Shown: positions 9,275-17,385 of the stretch, piece after piece
How positions within the stretch are numbered: position 1 is the stretch's first letter
Layout of the letters: every line of letters starts with the position of its first letter
Source: DASXBA01 sp046729895
Lineage (GTDB): Bacteria; Actinomycetota; Thermoleophilia; Solirubrobacterales; Thermoleophilaceae
Direction of reading: 5' to 3'
DNA: 36,227 nt
Assembly: GCA_046729895.1 (NCBI GenBank)
Contig: JBKPHP010000241.1
Location: 1-36,227 of the forward strand
Position numbers and translations under genes: made by a program
Notes under the pieces: generated by a model
Told to the model about the DNA's origin: nothing
Databases searched by the model: none
Seen by the model: only the letters and a program-made list of their open reading frames with translations

Positions 9275-11020
9275 GTGTTCAAGCCGTCGGCAGGAATGGC
9301 GACTTCACGCATTACGCGCCTGAGCATCGCCGCCGTTGCGGCTTCCTGCGCGCTGTCCGCACTTCTGCTCCCGGACGGGGCCAGCAACGCCGCATCGCGC
9401 GCGCGGCACCCGAACGTCCTGGTGCTGATGACCGACGACCAGACTCTCGAGTCGATGCGCGTGATGCCGAACGTGCAGCGGCTGCTCGTACGGCGCGGCA
9501 CCACCTTCGACCGGAGCTTCGTGAACTTCTCGCTTTGCTGCCCCTCCCGCTCCACGCTCTTCACGGGCCAGTACGCGCACAACCACGGGGTGCTCGGCAA
9601 CACGCCGCCTGTGGGCGGCTACACGAAGCTCGACAAGTCGCAGTGGCTGCCGTTCTGGCTGCAGCGCGCCGGCTACCACACGGTGCACCTCGGGAAGTTC
9701 CTCAACGGCTACGGGCGCTTCAGCCCGCCCACCGAGGTCCCGCCGGGCTGGAGCGAGTGGTACGGCTCCGTGGATCCCTCCACCTATCGCTTCTACGGCT
9801 ACACGCTGAACGAGAACGGAGCCCTCAGGACCTACGGAGTGGGCCGCAACCCGGCCTTCTACCAGACCGACTTCTACGCGCGCCGGGCCGTGTCGCTGAT
9901 ATCGCGGCTGGCGCCCGCGAAGCAGCCGTTCTTCCTATCCGTGGCGTTCCTCGCCCCTCACGCCGGTGGGCCCCAGGAGAGCGACGACCCTCAGCTTGGC
10001 ACGCCCGTCCCGGCACCCCGGCACAGGAACCGCTTCGCGGCCGAGCCGCTGCCGCAGCCGCCCTCGTTCAACGAGGCCGATATCTCCGACAAGCCCACGA
10101 ACATCCGTCGGCGGCGCCGCATAGGTCCTGTGATGCGGGCTGCCATCCGGGAGAACTACCAGCAGCGCCTGGAGTCCCTGCTCGCGGTTGACGACGCGGT
10201 CGCGGCGATCGTGCAGGAGCTGCGCCGCACCGGCGAGCTCGATGACACACTGATCATGTTCACCTCTGACAACGGCTTCTTCCACGGTGAGCACCGGGTG
10301 CGCGACGGGAAGGTGCTCGTCTACGAGCCATCGATCAGGGTCCCACTGGTACTGCGCGGCCCCGGGGTGCGCCGCGGTGTCCACCGGCGCCAGCTCGTCA
10401 CCAACGCCGACCTCGCGCCGACGATCCTCGATGCTGCCAATGCCCGGCCCGGACGCGTGGAGGACGGCCGCTCGCTCTTCCCGCTGCTGCGCGACTCCGG
10501 GCGCGAGTGGGGCCGCGACCTGCTGATCGAGGGAAACGCCGGGGTGAACGGCGGCTTCACCGCCCTGCGCACCTATCGCTACATCTACGTCGAGTACTCG
10601 AACGGCGAGCGTGAGCTCTACGACCTGCGGAGTGACCCCTTCCAGCTCCAGAGCCGCCACGCCGACCCGGCCTACGCTTCGATTCGAGCTGCGCTCGCGG
10701 GCCGGCTGGCCGCGCTCAAGGCCTGCCGTGGCCGGGGCTGCCGACGGCATCCACGCCTGCGCCTCGCCACCCGCCCGAGGCACCGCTGCGCTCGCCGGGC
10801 CGTCCGCGCCCGCATCGTCGGAAGCGATCGGCGCACTGTCGCAGAGGTGGACTTCATCGTCCGCGGGCGGCGCGCTGCCCGCGACCGGAAGCCGCCCTTC
10901 GTCAAGCGGGTCCGGATCCGCCGAGTCCGCCCCGGCCGGCGGTTCCGCCTGAGGGCGCGGGCGACGACTGTCGACGGTCGGGTCATGACGCTCGACCGCC
11001 GCCTGAGGCGCTGCGGCTAG
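9275..11020 (+). CDS. Secreted type I sulfatase (formylglycine-dependent)
   Basis: 581 aa. An N-terminal signal-like segment with Arg residues, then a hydrophobic stretch, ends near residue 40, so export is likely. MTDDQT (D54/D55) supplies metal ligands. C88-C-P-S-R is the CxPSR sulfatase signature, whose first Cys is oxidised to formylglycine. HLGKFLNGYG, FLAPHA and FTSDNGFFHGEH complete the alkaline-phosphatase-superfamily site. The enzyme should hydrolyse a sulfate ester or related monoester. The last ~115 residues form a very Arg-rich module (…AEVDFIVRGRRAARDRKPPF…) that looks like an Ig-like wall or exopolymer-binding domain. The start is GTG at 9275, with GAGG nine bases upstream; ATG at 9296 is an alternative with poorly placed AGGA. 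It converges on the oxidase gene, sharing CTAG. Confidence 0.9.
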   Translation: MFKPSAGMATSRITRLSIAAVAASCALSALLLPDGASNAASRARHPNVLVLMTDDQTLESMRVMPNVQRLLVRRGTTFDRSFVNFSLCCPSRSTLFTGQYAHNHGVLGNTPPVGGYTKLDKSQWLPFWLQRAGYHTVHLGKFLNGYGRFSPPTEVPPGWSEWYGSVDPSTYRFYGYTLNENGALRTYGVGRNPAFYQTDFYARRAVSLISRLAPAKQPFFLSVAFLAPHAGGPQESDDPQLGTPVPAPRHRNRFAAEPLPQPPSFNEADISDKPTNIRRRRRIGPVMRAAIRENYQQRLESLLAVDDAVAAIVQELRRTGELDDTLIMFTSDNGFFHGEHRVRDGKVLVYEPSIRVPLVLRGPGVRRGVHRRQLVTNADLAPTILDAANARPGRVEDGRSLFPLLRDSGREWGRDLLIEGNAGVNGGFTALRTYRYIYVEYSNGERELYDLRSDPFQLQSRHADPAYASIRAALAGRLAALKACRGRGCRRHPRLRLATRPRHRCARRAVRARIVGSDRRTVAEVDFIVRGRRAARDRKPPFVKRVRIRRVRPGRRFRLRARATTVDGRVMTLDRRLRRCG

Positions 11021-12309
11021 GCGGGCACGGCGGCCCCAACCGGACCCAGGACGCGCTCGCAGTAGTCGTTCCCGAACTTTCCCTCGGGATCCAGCCGGGC
11101 GCGGACCGCCTGGAAGCGCTCCCACGCCGGGTAGCGCGGCTGCAGCGTGGCAGCCAGCTGATAGTGGCGCTTGCCCCAGTGCGGGCGGCCCCCGTAGTCA
11201 TCCATGATTCGCTCGACGGCCCGGAAGTAGCTCTCGAACTCCATGCCCCGGTACTGGTGGACCGCGACATAGACCGTGTCGCGGTCGTGGGCTGTCGACA
11301 GAAGGGCGTCGTCACCTGCCACCACCCTGACCTCGATCGGGAATCCCACCCGCAGGCGGCGACGCTCGACGAGCGCGAGCACCCGGCGCGCGGCCTCCAC
11401 CCCGTGTTCCCGCGGCACCGCGTACTCCATCTCCGTGAACCTGACGTCGCGCCGGCTCGCGTAGACCCGGTGGCTCCGGTCGGTGCGCGTAGAGTCCCGG
11501 ACGAGCCGCGCGATGTTGCGTCCCAGCCAGGGAATCAGCGCGGGGACGCGACGCCCCACGCGGAACACCAGGTCGGGAACCACGTTCTCGAGCACCAGGT
11601 CCTGCAGCAGCCGTTCCGCGCGCCCCGGTGGCTCGGGGGGAAAGTCGCCGCGCTCCGACCGCCGTACGATGGCCAGGTCGGAGTAGGGAAAGGCGAAGAA
11701 CTCGAAGTGGTCATTGGAGCCGGCCAGCTCGTCGAAGCGGTCGAGCGTGTCGGCCAGCGGCCGGGGCTCGTCCAGCCGCCGGAGGATGAAGGCGGGCACG
11801 CAGCGGAGCGTGACCGAGGAGATCGCCCCCAGGCAGCCCAGCGACACGCGAGCCGCGAGAAGCTCGTCACCCTCCTCGACGTTCACGATCTCGCCCGAGG
11901 CGGTGACGAGCCTGACGGCCGTGACCCGCGACGACAGGTTCCCGAAGCGGGCTCCCGTGCCGTGGGTGGCCGTGGCGAGGGCGCCGGCCAACGTCTGTCT
12001 GTCGATGTCGCCCTGGTTCTCCATCGCCAGGCCGCGTGCCGCGAGCTGCTCGCCGAGCTCGTGCAGCGATATGCCCGCCTGCACCGTCACGAGCTCCCCG
12101 TCCTGGTCGAGCACGCGGTCCATCCGCGAGAGGTCGACCAGGACGCCGTCGGTGCAGGCGACGTCCGTGAACGAGTGCCCGCTACCGGCGACGCGAATCC
12201 GCTCCGCGCCGCGGACGACCTCGGCGAGCTCGTCCTCGGTCGCGGGCCGCGCGATCCGCTGAGGTGCGCACACCTGGTCGCCGGCCCAATTGGTCCACCG
12301 CTCGGCCAT
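11017..12309 (-). CDS. FAD-linked sugar-1,4-lactone oxidase (ALO/gulonolactone oxidase family)
   Basis: 430 aa. The N-terminal FAD-binding PCMH domain carries V-A-G-S-G-H45-S-F; in this family the His is often the covalent FAD attachment site. TLAGALATATHGTG is the second FAD-contact block. The C-terminal D-arabinono-lactone-oxidase domain contains RPHWGKRH, a hallmark near the active site. Members oxidise aldono-lactones or alditols with oxygen or another acceptor; the substrate is not fixed by sequence. The start is ATG at 12309. TAGGCT eight bases upstream suggests a leaderless transcript separate from trxB, which ends 76 bases upstream on the same strand. It converges on the sulfatase gene. 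Confidence 0.9.
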   Translation of the reverse strand: MAERWTNWAGDQVCAPQRIARPATEDELAEVVRGAERIRVAGSGHSFTDVACTDGVLVDLSRMDRVLDQDGELVTVQAGISLHELGEQLAARGLAMENQGDIDRQTLAGALATATHGTGARFGNLSSRVTAVRLVTASGEIVNVEEGDELLAARVSLGCLGAISSVTLRCVPAFILRRLDEPRPLADTLDRFDELAGSNDHFEFFAFPYSDLAIVRRSERGDFPPEPPGRAERLLQDLVLENVVPDLVFRVGRRVPALIPWLGRNIARLVRDSTRTDRSHRVYASRRDVRFTEMEYAVPREHGVEAARRVLALVERRRLRVGFPIEVRVVAGDDALLSTAHDRDTVYVAVHQYRGMEFESYFRAVERIMDDYGGRPHWGKRHYQLAATLQPRYPAWERFQAVRARLDPEGKFGNDYCERVLGPVGAAVPA

Positions 12310-12317
12310 GGCGGGCC

Positions 12318-12323
12318 AGCCTA
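12318..12323 (-). promoter_or_regulatory. Candidate -10 box of the lactone oxidase gene
   Basis: TAGGCT on the minus strand, eight bases before the ATG at 12309. This is the same hexamer and spacing as at the crotonase gene (18041-18046). No ribosome binding site lies between, so a leaderless transcript is likely. Confidence 0.45.
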
Positions 12324-12385
12324 GCGGCCGTCGAGCGCCGGAAATTGCTGCACGGCGATCTACCCGGGCCGCTGGTGGGCCGCCC

Positions 12386-13396
12386 CTATGCGGTCTCTGC
12401 CGCCGGTTCCGGCTCGTCTGCCTTTGCCGTCCAGTGCGCCTCGGGGTCAGGGGGCCTGTCGCGCAGGTACCCCTCGGCGTCGAGCGCCGCCATGCAGCCC
12501 ATCCCGGCCGCCGTGACCGCCTGCCGGTAGGTGTGGTCCACGACGTCGCCGGCTGCGAACACGCCGGGGACGTTGGTGCGGGTCGAGCCGCTCTCGACGA
12601 GCACGTAGCCGTTCTCGTCGAGCTCGACCTGACCCTGAACTAGCTCGGAGTTCGGCCGATGCCCGATCGCGATGAAGGCGCCACCGATCTCGAGCTCCTT
12701 CTCCGAGTCGTCTCCGGTGTTCTTCAGAACCGCCTTGTCGAGCGATCCGTCGTCCCGGGACTCGAGGCTCTCGACCACATAGGGCGTGACGAACTCGATG
12801 TTCTCGGTGTCCCGCGCCCTGTCGACCATGATCGCGGAGGCCCGAAACTCAGGACGCCGATGAACGACCGAGACCTTGTCGGCGAACTTCGAGAGGAACG
12901 TGGCGTCCTCCATCGCGGTGTCGCCGCCGCCCACGACCATCGTGTCGGTGCCGCGGAAGAAGGCAGCGTCGCAGGTCGCGCAGTAGGAGACCCCCTTGGC
13001 CGCCAGCTCGTCCTCGCCGGGCACGCCGAGCTTCTTGGGCTCGGCGCCCATCGCCAGGACGACGGACTTGGCCCAAAACTCATCGTCTCCGACCATGACC
13101 TTGTGAAGGCCGCCGTCAGGGGACAGCTCCACGGCGGTGGCGTCATCGGTGATGAAGCGCGTGCCGAAGCGCTCGGCCTGATCACGGAACTGCTGCATCA
13201 TCTCAGGCCCGAGCACGCCCTCCGGGTAGCCCGGGTAGTTCTCGACGTCGGTCGTCTGTTGGAGCAGCCCGCCCCACGCGAATCCCTCGATTACCAGCGG
13301 TTCAAGATCCGCACGGGAGGTGTACAGCGCGGCGGTGTAGCCGGCGGGTCCGCTGCCGACGATGATGACGTTCTCTAGGCGCTTCTTCTCGCCCAC
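12386..13396 (-). CDS. trxB: Thioredoxin reductase
   Basis: 336 aa, a typical low-molecular-weight thioredoxin reductase. FAD-binding GSGPAG is at residues 14-19. The redox pair is C139-A-T-C142. NADPH-binding VVGGGDTAMEDA is followed by VVHRRPEFRAS, and the second FAD block is GVFAAGDV. The enzyme passes electrons from NADPH to thioredoxin in the cytosol. The C-terminal ~25 residues are acidic and Pro/Ala-rich. The start is GTG at 13396, with GGAGG five bases upstream. The gene overlaps the 3' end of the flippase-like gene by 22 bases, so its probable promoter, with a 14-bp palindrome, sits inside that coding sequence. trxA is not in the window. Confidence 0.96.
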   Translation of the reverse strand: MGEKKRLENVIIVGSGPAGYTAALYTSRADLEPLVIEGFAWGGLLQQTTDVENYPGYPEGVLGPEMMQQFRDQAERFGTRFITDDATAVELSPDGGLHKVMVGDDEFWAKSVVLAMGAEPKKLGVPGEDELAAKGVSYCATCDAAFFRGTDTMVVGGGDTAMEDATFLSKFADKVSVVHRRPEFRASAIMVDRARDTENIEFVTPYVVESLESRDDGSLDKAVLKNTGDDSEKELEIGGAFIAIGHRPNSELVQGQVELDENGYVLVESGSTRTNVPGVFAAGDVVDHTYRQAVTAAGMGCMAALDAEGYLRDRPPDPEAHWTAKADEPEPAAETA

Positions 13397-14625
13397 GTGG
13401 CCTCCGGTGCTCTTACTTTACTTTGTGAAGTATAGACCCCGTGGCGGGCATTTTCGCTACGTTCGCGCTCCCAGCCGGCCACGGTCCGCCGAAGCTGGAC
13501 GAAGGCCACGATGCCCGGCGGGATGGGCAGCCAGAACGCGACGATCCGATAGGTCAGCACGGCGGGAAAGACGATGCTGCTGGGCACGTCGAACAAGACG
13601 AAGGCCGCGATCATGCCGGCGTCCACCGAGCCCACGCCCCCAGCGGGCGATGGCACGAGGTTGGCGGCCATGCCGACGAAGAAACCCTGCACGAGCACCG
13701 CGAACGGCACGTTCCCGCCGAACGCCTCGAAGGCCGCCCACAAGACCCCGATGTTCGCGGCCCAGAAGCCCACCGCGCCACCCACCGCCAGCGCGCCCCG
13801 TTCCGGGTCGCGCAGGTAGGCGATCGCGGTCCGGACGCCGGTGGCCACCGTGGCGGGCCCCTTGGCAAGGCGCGCAACGTCGCGCGCGCGCCGATAGCCG
13901 CCCGCGAAGTGCGAGATTCGGCGCTCCACGTCATGCGGAATGAGCGCCACGAGCAGAAAGACGCAGATCAACCCGCCCGCGATCCCCGCCGGCACGATCG
14001 TTCCCCCCAATGGTGCGTTCCCCGGCAGCACCCCGACACGCAGCAGGACGCCGAACAGCACGAGCGCGACGAGGTAGACGGAGTACATGAGCACGAGGAA
14101 GGCGACCATCCGGCACGCCGAGCGCCGCCGCGACATGCCGGCCTTGCGCAGCGCCCAGTAGGTCAGCGCGACGCCGCCGGCTCCCGCGGCCGAAAAGATC
14201 CGGGTCGCGGCCAGCCCCGCCATGGTGATCTGGTAGGAGGCCTTGACGTCGAGACGACGACGGAGCTCGTCGTCATTCGTCCCCCCGAGGACGCCGCGGA
14301 AGAGAGCCACGTAGGCGCCGAAGGCGGCCACGTTGAACGCCACGGCGATCACGATCCAGTACCAGACGGCGTCATCCACCTTGGCGAGCGCGTCGTCGAG
14401 GCCGACGATCTTCGGGAAGAGCACGTAGATCGCCACGATCGCGCCCGCGAAGACGAGCGCCCAGGTGGTCAGCTTGCGGCGGTCATGGAGGAACGCCTGG
14501 AACGTGCCGACCTGCTGCTCGACGTCGTCGTCGCCCTCCTCGTCCTCGTCCGGCTTGAGCTCGAGGTCACGGTCGATCCGTTCCTCTTCCTGCAACAGGC
14601 TCCGGCGCCGCTCCTCGGGGGTCAT
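13375..14625 (-). CDS. Flippase-like / LPG-synthase-TM family membrane protein
   Basis: 416 aa. An acidic cytoplasmic N-terminus (about 45 residues, DEDEEGDDD) is followed by eight or so membrane segments. GGVALTYWALRKAGMSRRRS and NLVPSPAGGVGSVDAG match the 'lysylphosphatidylglycerol synthase TM / flippase-like' family (UPF0104). Members move or modify membrane lipids; without an aminoacyl-transferase domain this one may only flip or transport a lipid. The start is ATG at 14625, overlapping the TGA of the PAP2 gene as ATGA, so the two are translationally coupled. The frame runs 22 bases into trxB; the last ~20 residues look unconserved and contain the trxB promoter. Confidence 0.86.
   Translation of the reverse strand: MTPEERRRSLLQEEERIDRDLELKPDEDEEGDDDVEQQVGTFQAFLHDRRKLTTWALVFAGAIVAIYVLFPKIVGLDDALAKVDDAVWYWIVIAVAFNVAAFGAYVALFRGVLGGTNDDELRRRLDVKASYQITMAGLAATRIFSAAGAGGVALTYWALRKAGMSRRRSACRMVAFLVLMYSVYLVALVLFGVLLRVGVLPGNAPLGGTIVPAGIAGGLICVFLLVALIPHDVERRISHFAGGYRRARDVARLAKGPATVATGVRTAIAYLRDPERGALAVGGAVGFWAANIGVLWAAFEAFGGNVPFAVLVQGFFVGMAANLVPSPAGGVGSVDAGMIAAFVLFDVPSSIVFPAVLTYRIVAFWLPIPPGIVAFVQLRRTVAGWERERSENARHGVYTSQSKVRAPEATWARRSA
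13419..13434 (-). promoter_or_regulatory. Candidate trxB promoter with overlapping palindromic operator
   Basis: An AT-rich patch in high-GC DNA. On the minus strand TATACT (13434-13429) is a good -10 hexamer about 33 bases before the trxB start. It overlaps the perfect palindrome TACTTTGTGAAGTA (13419-13432), and a further TACTT half-site abuts it at 13414-13418. The TACT-N6-AGTA pattern resembles operators of HxlR-type redox or electrophile sensors (YodB sites are TACT-N7-AGTA). No such regulator is encoded in the window. The whole site lies inside the last codons of the flippase-like gene. Confidence 0.5.
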
Positions 14626-15497
14626 CGGGCCACCCCCGGCTGGAGCCGCGGCGCCACTCGCCAGATGCCCTCCGCGAGCGCGAACCCGGCCACGAGATCG
14701 ACGACGTAGTGCTCCCCGAGGTAGACCAGCCCGAACGCGAGCGGCACCGCATAGCCCCAGGCCAGGGCCGCCGGCCCCTTGCCGACCGTCGACAGCACTC
14801 GTGCTGCCATCACTGATGTGCCGAAGTGCAGTGAGGGCATGGCGGCGAAGGGATTGCCTTCGAGAGCATGGTAAAGCGGGCGCCAGAGGCGTCCCCAGAA
14901 GCGCTCGCCGGCCTCCTCCATGATCCGCCTGACCGGCGGCATGCTGCCGTTTCGCGCGGCCCACCAAGGCGGCGCGGTGGGCAGGAACCAGTACATCACG
15001 CAACCAAGGTCGAAGCAAGCGGACATGAGCCAGGCCGCGCGCGGGTACTTCTGAGGGTCCCTCAGGAGGATGTAGAGCAGCGACCCGTGCGGCACTGCGA
15101 ACCAGCTCCAGTGCACGACCGACAGCGCGTAGTCGTGGGGAAGGACGTCGCCCTCACGGCCGAGCGCCGACTGGAGCCGCACCGTCGGGGTCGTCCCACC
15201 GCCGAGCGCCGTGTCGGCCTCGATCGGGTAGTCGACCTTCAACCGGCGCAGGAGCGCGTCGGGGTCGTCGTCGGGCATGTCGTAGTGGGCGAAGTAGGCC
15301 CACATCTGAAATGCATAGATACCCGCGTCCCGGAAGCGGGAACGCGGGAGTGCGAAAGCGAGCGCCGCCGGCGCCGGCCAGGTGAGCGCCGAGACGACAA
15401 GGGGGCGCAATCGAAGCCGGTGGCGCAGCGGGGGCGCGGCCAGCGCGGCAGCCACGGCGCCCCACGCAAGCGTCCGTAGGGCGCGCGAGCGTCGCAC
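14622..15497 (-). CDS. PAP2-superfamily membrane phosphatase/phosphotransferase
   Basis: About 291 aa with five or six membrane segments. AMPSLHFGTS and LGEHYVVDLVAG are the second and third phosphatase motifs of the PAP2 superfamily. The spacing and the long periplasmic loop resemble the Aur1/Ipt1-type inositolphosphotransferase branch, so the substrate is probably a polyprenyl- or glycero-phospholipid at the membrane. The first motif is not obvious. The start is uncertain: the frame is open to 15623, but its first 42 codons run through the structured repeat and look non-coding, so GTG at 15497 (VRRSRALRTLAWG) is chosen despite a poor ribosome binding site. It is coupled by ATGA to the flippase-like gene. 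Confidence 0.82.
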   Translation of the reverse strand: MRRSRALRTLAWGAVAAALAAPPLRHRLRLRPLVVSALTWPAPAALAFALPRSRFRDAGIYAFQMWAYFAHYDMPDDDPDALLRRLKVDYPIEADTALGGGTTPTVRLQSALGREGDVLPHDYALSVVHWSWFAVPHGSLLYILLRDPQKYPRAAWLMSACFDLGCVMYWFLPTAPPWWAARNGSMPPVRRIMEEAGERFWGRLWRPLYHALEGNPFAAMPSLHFGTSVMAARVLSTVGKGPAALAWGYAVPLAFGLVYLGEHYVVDLVAGFALAEGIWRVAPRLQPGVAR

Positions 15498-15559
15498 GAC
15501 GGCCGCAGCATAGCTTGGTGAAGCGGATTTCCCCTTCGTTCGCCGGGCCCCCGTGTTCC

Positions 15560-15628
15560 GGTTGGGGGGGGGTCGGCCGCCCCCAAACCGCCCGTTTGGG
15601 CGGCAGCCTTGCGCTGCCCCCAAACGGG
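15560..15628. repeat. Structured intergenic repeat, copy 2
   Basis: Bases 15571-15619 are identical to 768-816 at 48 of 49 positions, and the match continues through CCAAACGG with a one-base indel. The same internal palindromes are present: CCGCCC/GGGCGG and GGCAGC/GCTGCC. The outer GGTT-G-tract/CCCCCAAACC stem is slightly degraded. As with copy 1, the element lies just after a minus-strand stop codon (R2lox fusion, 15640-15642, 12 bases away) and before a minus-strand gene start. Confidence 0.85.
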
Positions 15629-15639
15629 GAAACGATCAC

Positions 15640-17385
15640 TCACGCCTGCTGTGGCTCCTGCTCGATCGGGCCGGGCATCAGCTCGTCCGGCGGCGGGGTG
15701 TCCAGGCCGAGTACACGCATCCGCCGCCTGAGCGCGCGGTAGGCGTACCCGTAGACCTGTGAGGAGTGGTAGCTGTAGCTGACGAACTCCCGTGCCTCCT
15801 TCGCATGCGGGGGCACGAAGACGTAGGCCGCGCGCGGCGCCAACTCGAGGACCGTACGCTCGACGGTGTGCGCGTGACGGGAGTCCTGCTCGATCGCCTC
15901 CTTCAGGAAGCGCACTCCGAAGGCAATGTGCCTGTGCTCGTCGCGCTCGACGAGCCCGAAGCCCTCGCAGAACCCGGGATAGAGCCCGTGCTGGAGCATG
16001 TAGTCGCGGATCATCGCCTGCCCGGTCACGGCCAGGAAGCCCTCGATCACGAGGTGGTAGGTGGTGATGCCCTCAACGAACAGGTCGAAGTCGTCGGGGC
16101 GCGCCTTGATCCTGCCCGCCACGTCCCGCAGGCCGTCGTCAAAGACGGTGTGCCACGGTTCCTTGAGCCGCTCCTCCACCTCCTTCATGCGGCCGCGCAG
16201 GTCGTCCGCCGACAGCGCGATCACCTCGGCGCCGAAGCGGTCGAAGAACGCGGCGTGGCGGGCCTCGTCCACGAGCTGGGTCGAGAGGAAGAGCTCGACC
16301 TCGCCGCTGGGGGCGGCCATCAGGAAGGGGGCCAGGTCCGCCGTGACCCGCTCCTCGCCGACGTAGAACGAGCCGAGGGTCCAGATCACGTTCTCCTGCG
16401 CCGCCGTGGGGCTGGCAAGCCAGTGCTCCCGGTCGACCGAGAAATCCAGCTCGAAGACCCGCCAGTTCTGCCGCTCCCATAGCGCGTAGAGCTGCTTGTA
16501 GTCGAGCAGCCCGCTGCCGTCGCTTGCCGCCGACGCAACCCCAGGATCCCCTTGGCCGGCCGGCCCAGGGCCGTCGCCCGTGCCGCCCAAGGACTGCGAG
16601 CGCGCCTCCTGCGCCCGACGCTGACCGCGCTCGCGCTCGAGCTCGGCGTCGTCGCGGCCCTGCGAGCGCTCGATCCAGCGACCCAGGAGCGTAACCGGGT
16701 GCATCTCGCCCTCGACGTCCGTGATCCGGTCCTGCATCGCCTCGGTCGGCGTGAGCTCGCCTGCGGCAAGGCGCTGGTAGGACTCGTAGGAGAGGCGGGC
16801 CACGGCGTCCGGCTGCTCCGGCTCTTCTCGCGTCACCCGCAAGGGCTCGCCGTCGCGGACTTCCACGTACCATCGCCCGCCACCGTCGCCGGTGAGCTCG
16901 TACGCGACGGTGAAGCGGTGGCCCTTCGTCCAGTCGGGCTCGATCATGTAGGGAAGCGCGCGGTAGAGCAGGTCCGGGTCCAGGCGACCTCCCGCGCGCA
17001 GGACGTCGGCGGGGCCGGGCTGCTCCGCGGACATCCGCCTCAGCAGCAGCGCTCGTCGGCGACTGCCGCGTATCCGCAGGCGGCGGCGCAGCGTGAGCGC
17101 CAGCGGGCTTCGCTTCCCGAGCGCCATGTCCACCAGCGAGCGCGCGTCGGTCGAGAGGCTGAAGTCGGCGGCCTGGCCGGCCGTGGCCGGTTCGACGCGG
17201 GCGCGCCCGTCCGCGACGGAGACGCGGTAGGCGCCCACGCCGTCCACGTCCAGCGTGTAGGCGAGCGTGGCCGGGATGGCGGCCGCGGCCGCCGGCAGCG
17301 TCATGAGGACGAGCCGTGCGGCCAGCTCGGGGTCGTGATCGGCCACCCGCCCGAGCGCCTCGCGCCGCCGGTCGGCCTCGCTCAC
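15640..17385 (-). CDS. SCP2-SCP2-R2lox fusion (R2-like ligand-binding oxidase)
   Basis: 581 aa, three modules. Residues ~20-118 and ~131-240 are two SCP2 sterol-carrier-like lipid-binding domains (second: RFTVAYELTGDGGG…LAAGELTPTEAM…VEGEMHPVTLLGRW). A charged, Gly-rich linker (~241-292) follows, then a ferritin-like R2lox domain (~295-560). Expected Mn/Fe ligands are E344, E374, H377, E448, E483 and H486. V347 and Y443 sit three residues after the first Glu and five before the fourth ligand, as do the Val and Tyr forming the ether cross-link in known R2lox. Single-domain R2lox (about 300 aa) binds a long-chain fatty acid and is thought to oxidise lipids; SCP2 modules could deliver substrate. 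The start is GTG at 17385, overlapping the MBL gene's TGA as GTGA. An open frame reaching 18768 is antisense to other genes and ignored. Confidence 0.9.
   Translation of the reverse strand: MSEADRRREALGRVADHDPELAARLVLMTLPAAAAAIPATLAYTLDVDGVGAYRVSVADGRARVEPATAGQAADFSLSTDARSLVDMALGKRSPLALTLRRRLRIRGSRRRALLLRRMSAEQPGPADVLRAGGRLDPDLLYRALPYMIEPDWTKGHRFTVAYELTGDGGGRWYVEVRDGEPLRVTREEPEQPDAVARLSYESYQRLAAGELTPTEAMQDRITDVEGEMHPVTLLGRWIERSQGRDDAELERERGQRRAQEARSQSLGGTGDGPGPAGQGDPGVASAASDGSGLLDYKQLYALWERQNWRVFELDFSVDREHWLASPTAAQENVIWTLGSFYVGEERVTADLAPFLMAAPSGEVELFLSTQLVDEARHAAFFDRFGAEVIALSADDLRGRMKEVEERLKEPWHTVFDDGLRDVAGRIKARPDDFDLFVEGITTYHLVIEGFLAVTGQAMIRDYMLQHGLYPGFCEGFGLVERDEHRHIAFGVRFLKEAIEQDSRHAHTVERTVLELAPRAAYVFVPPHAKEAREFVSYSYHSSQVYGYAYRALRRRMRVLGLDTPPPDELMPGPIEQEPQQA

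Noticed and set aside
9286..9400. Lipoprotein signal on the sulfatase (Cys at residue 25)
   Set aside because: The residues before the Cys (A-A-S) lack the Leu/Val/Ile normally required at -3, and the hydrophobic core continues past it, so an ordinary signal peptide is more likely.
15498..15623. N-terminal extension of the PAP2 gene to an ATG at 15623
   Set aside because: It would translate the structured repeat, whose other copy is clearly intergenic, and gives a Gly/Pro/Arg-rich sequence unlike any PAP2 protein.
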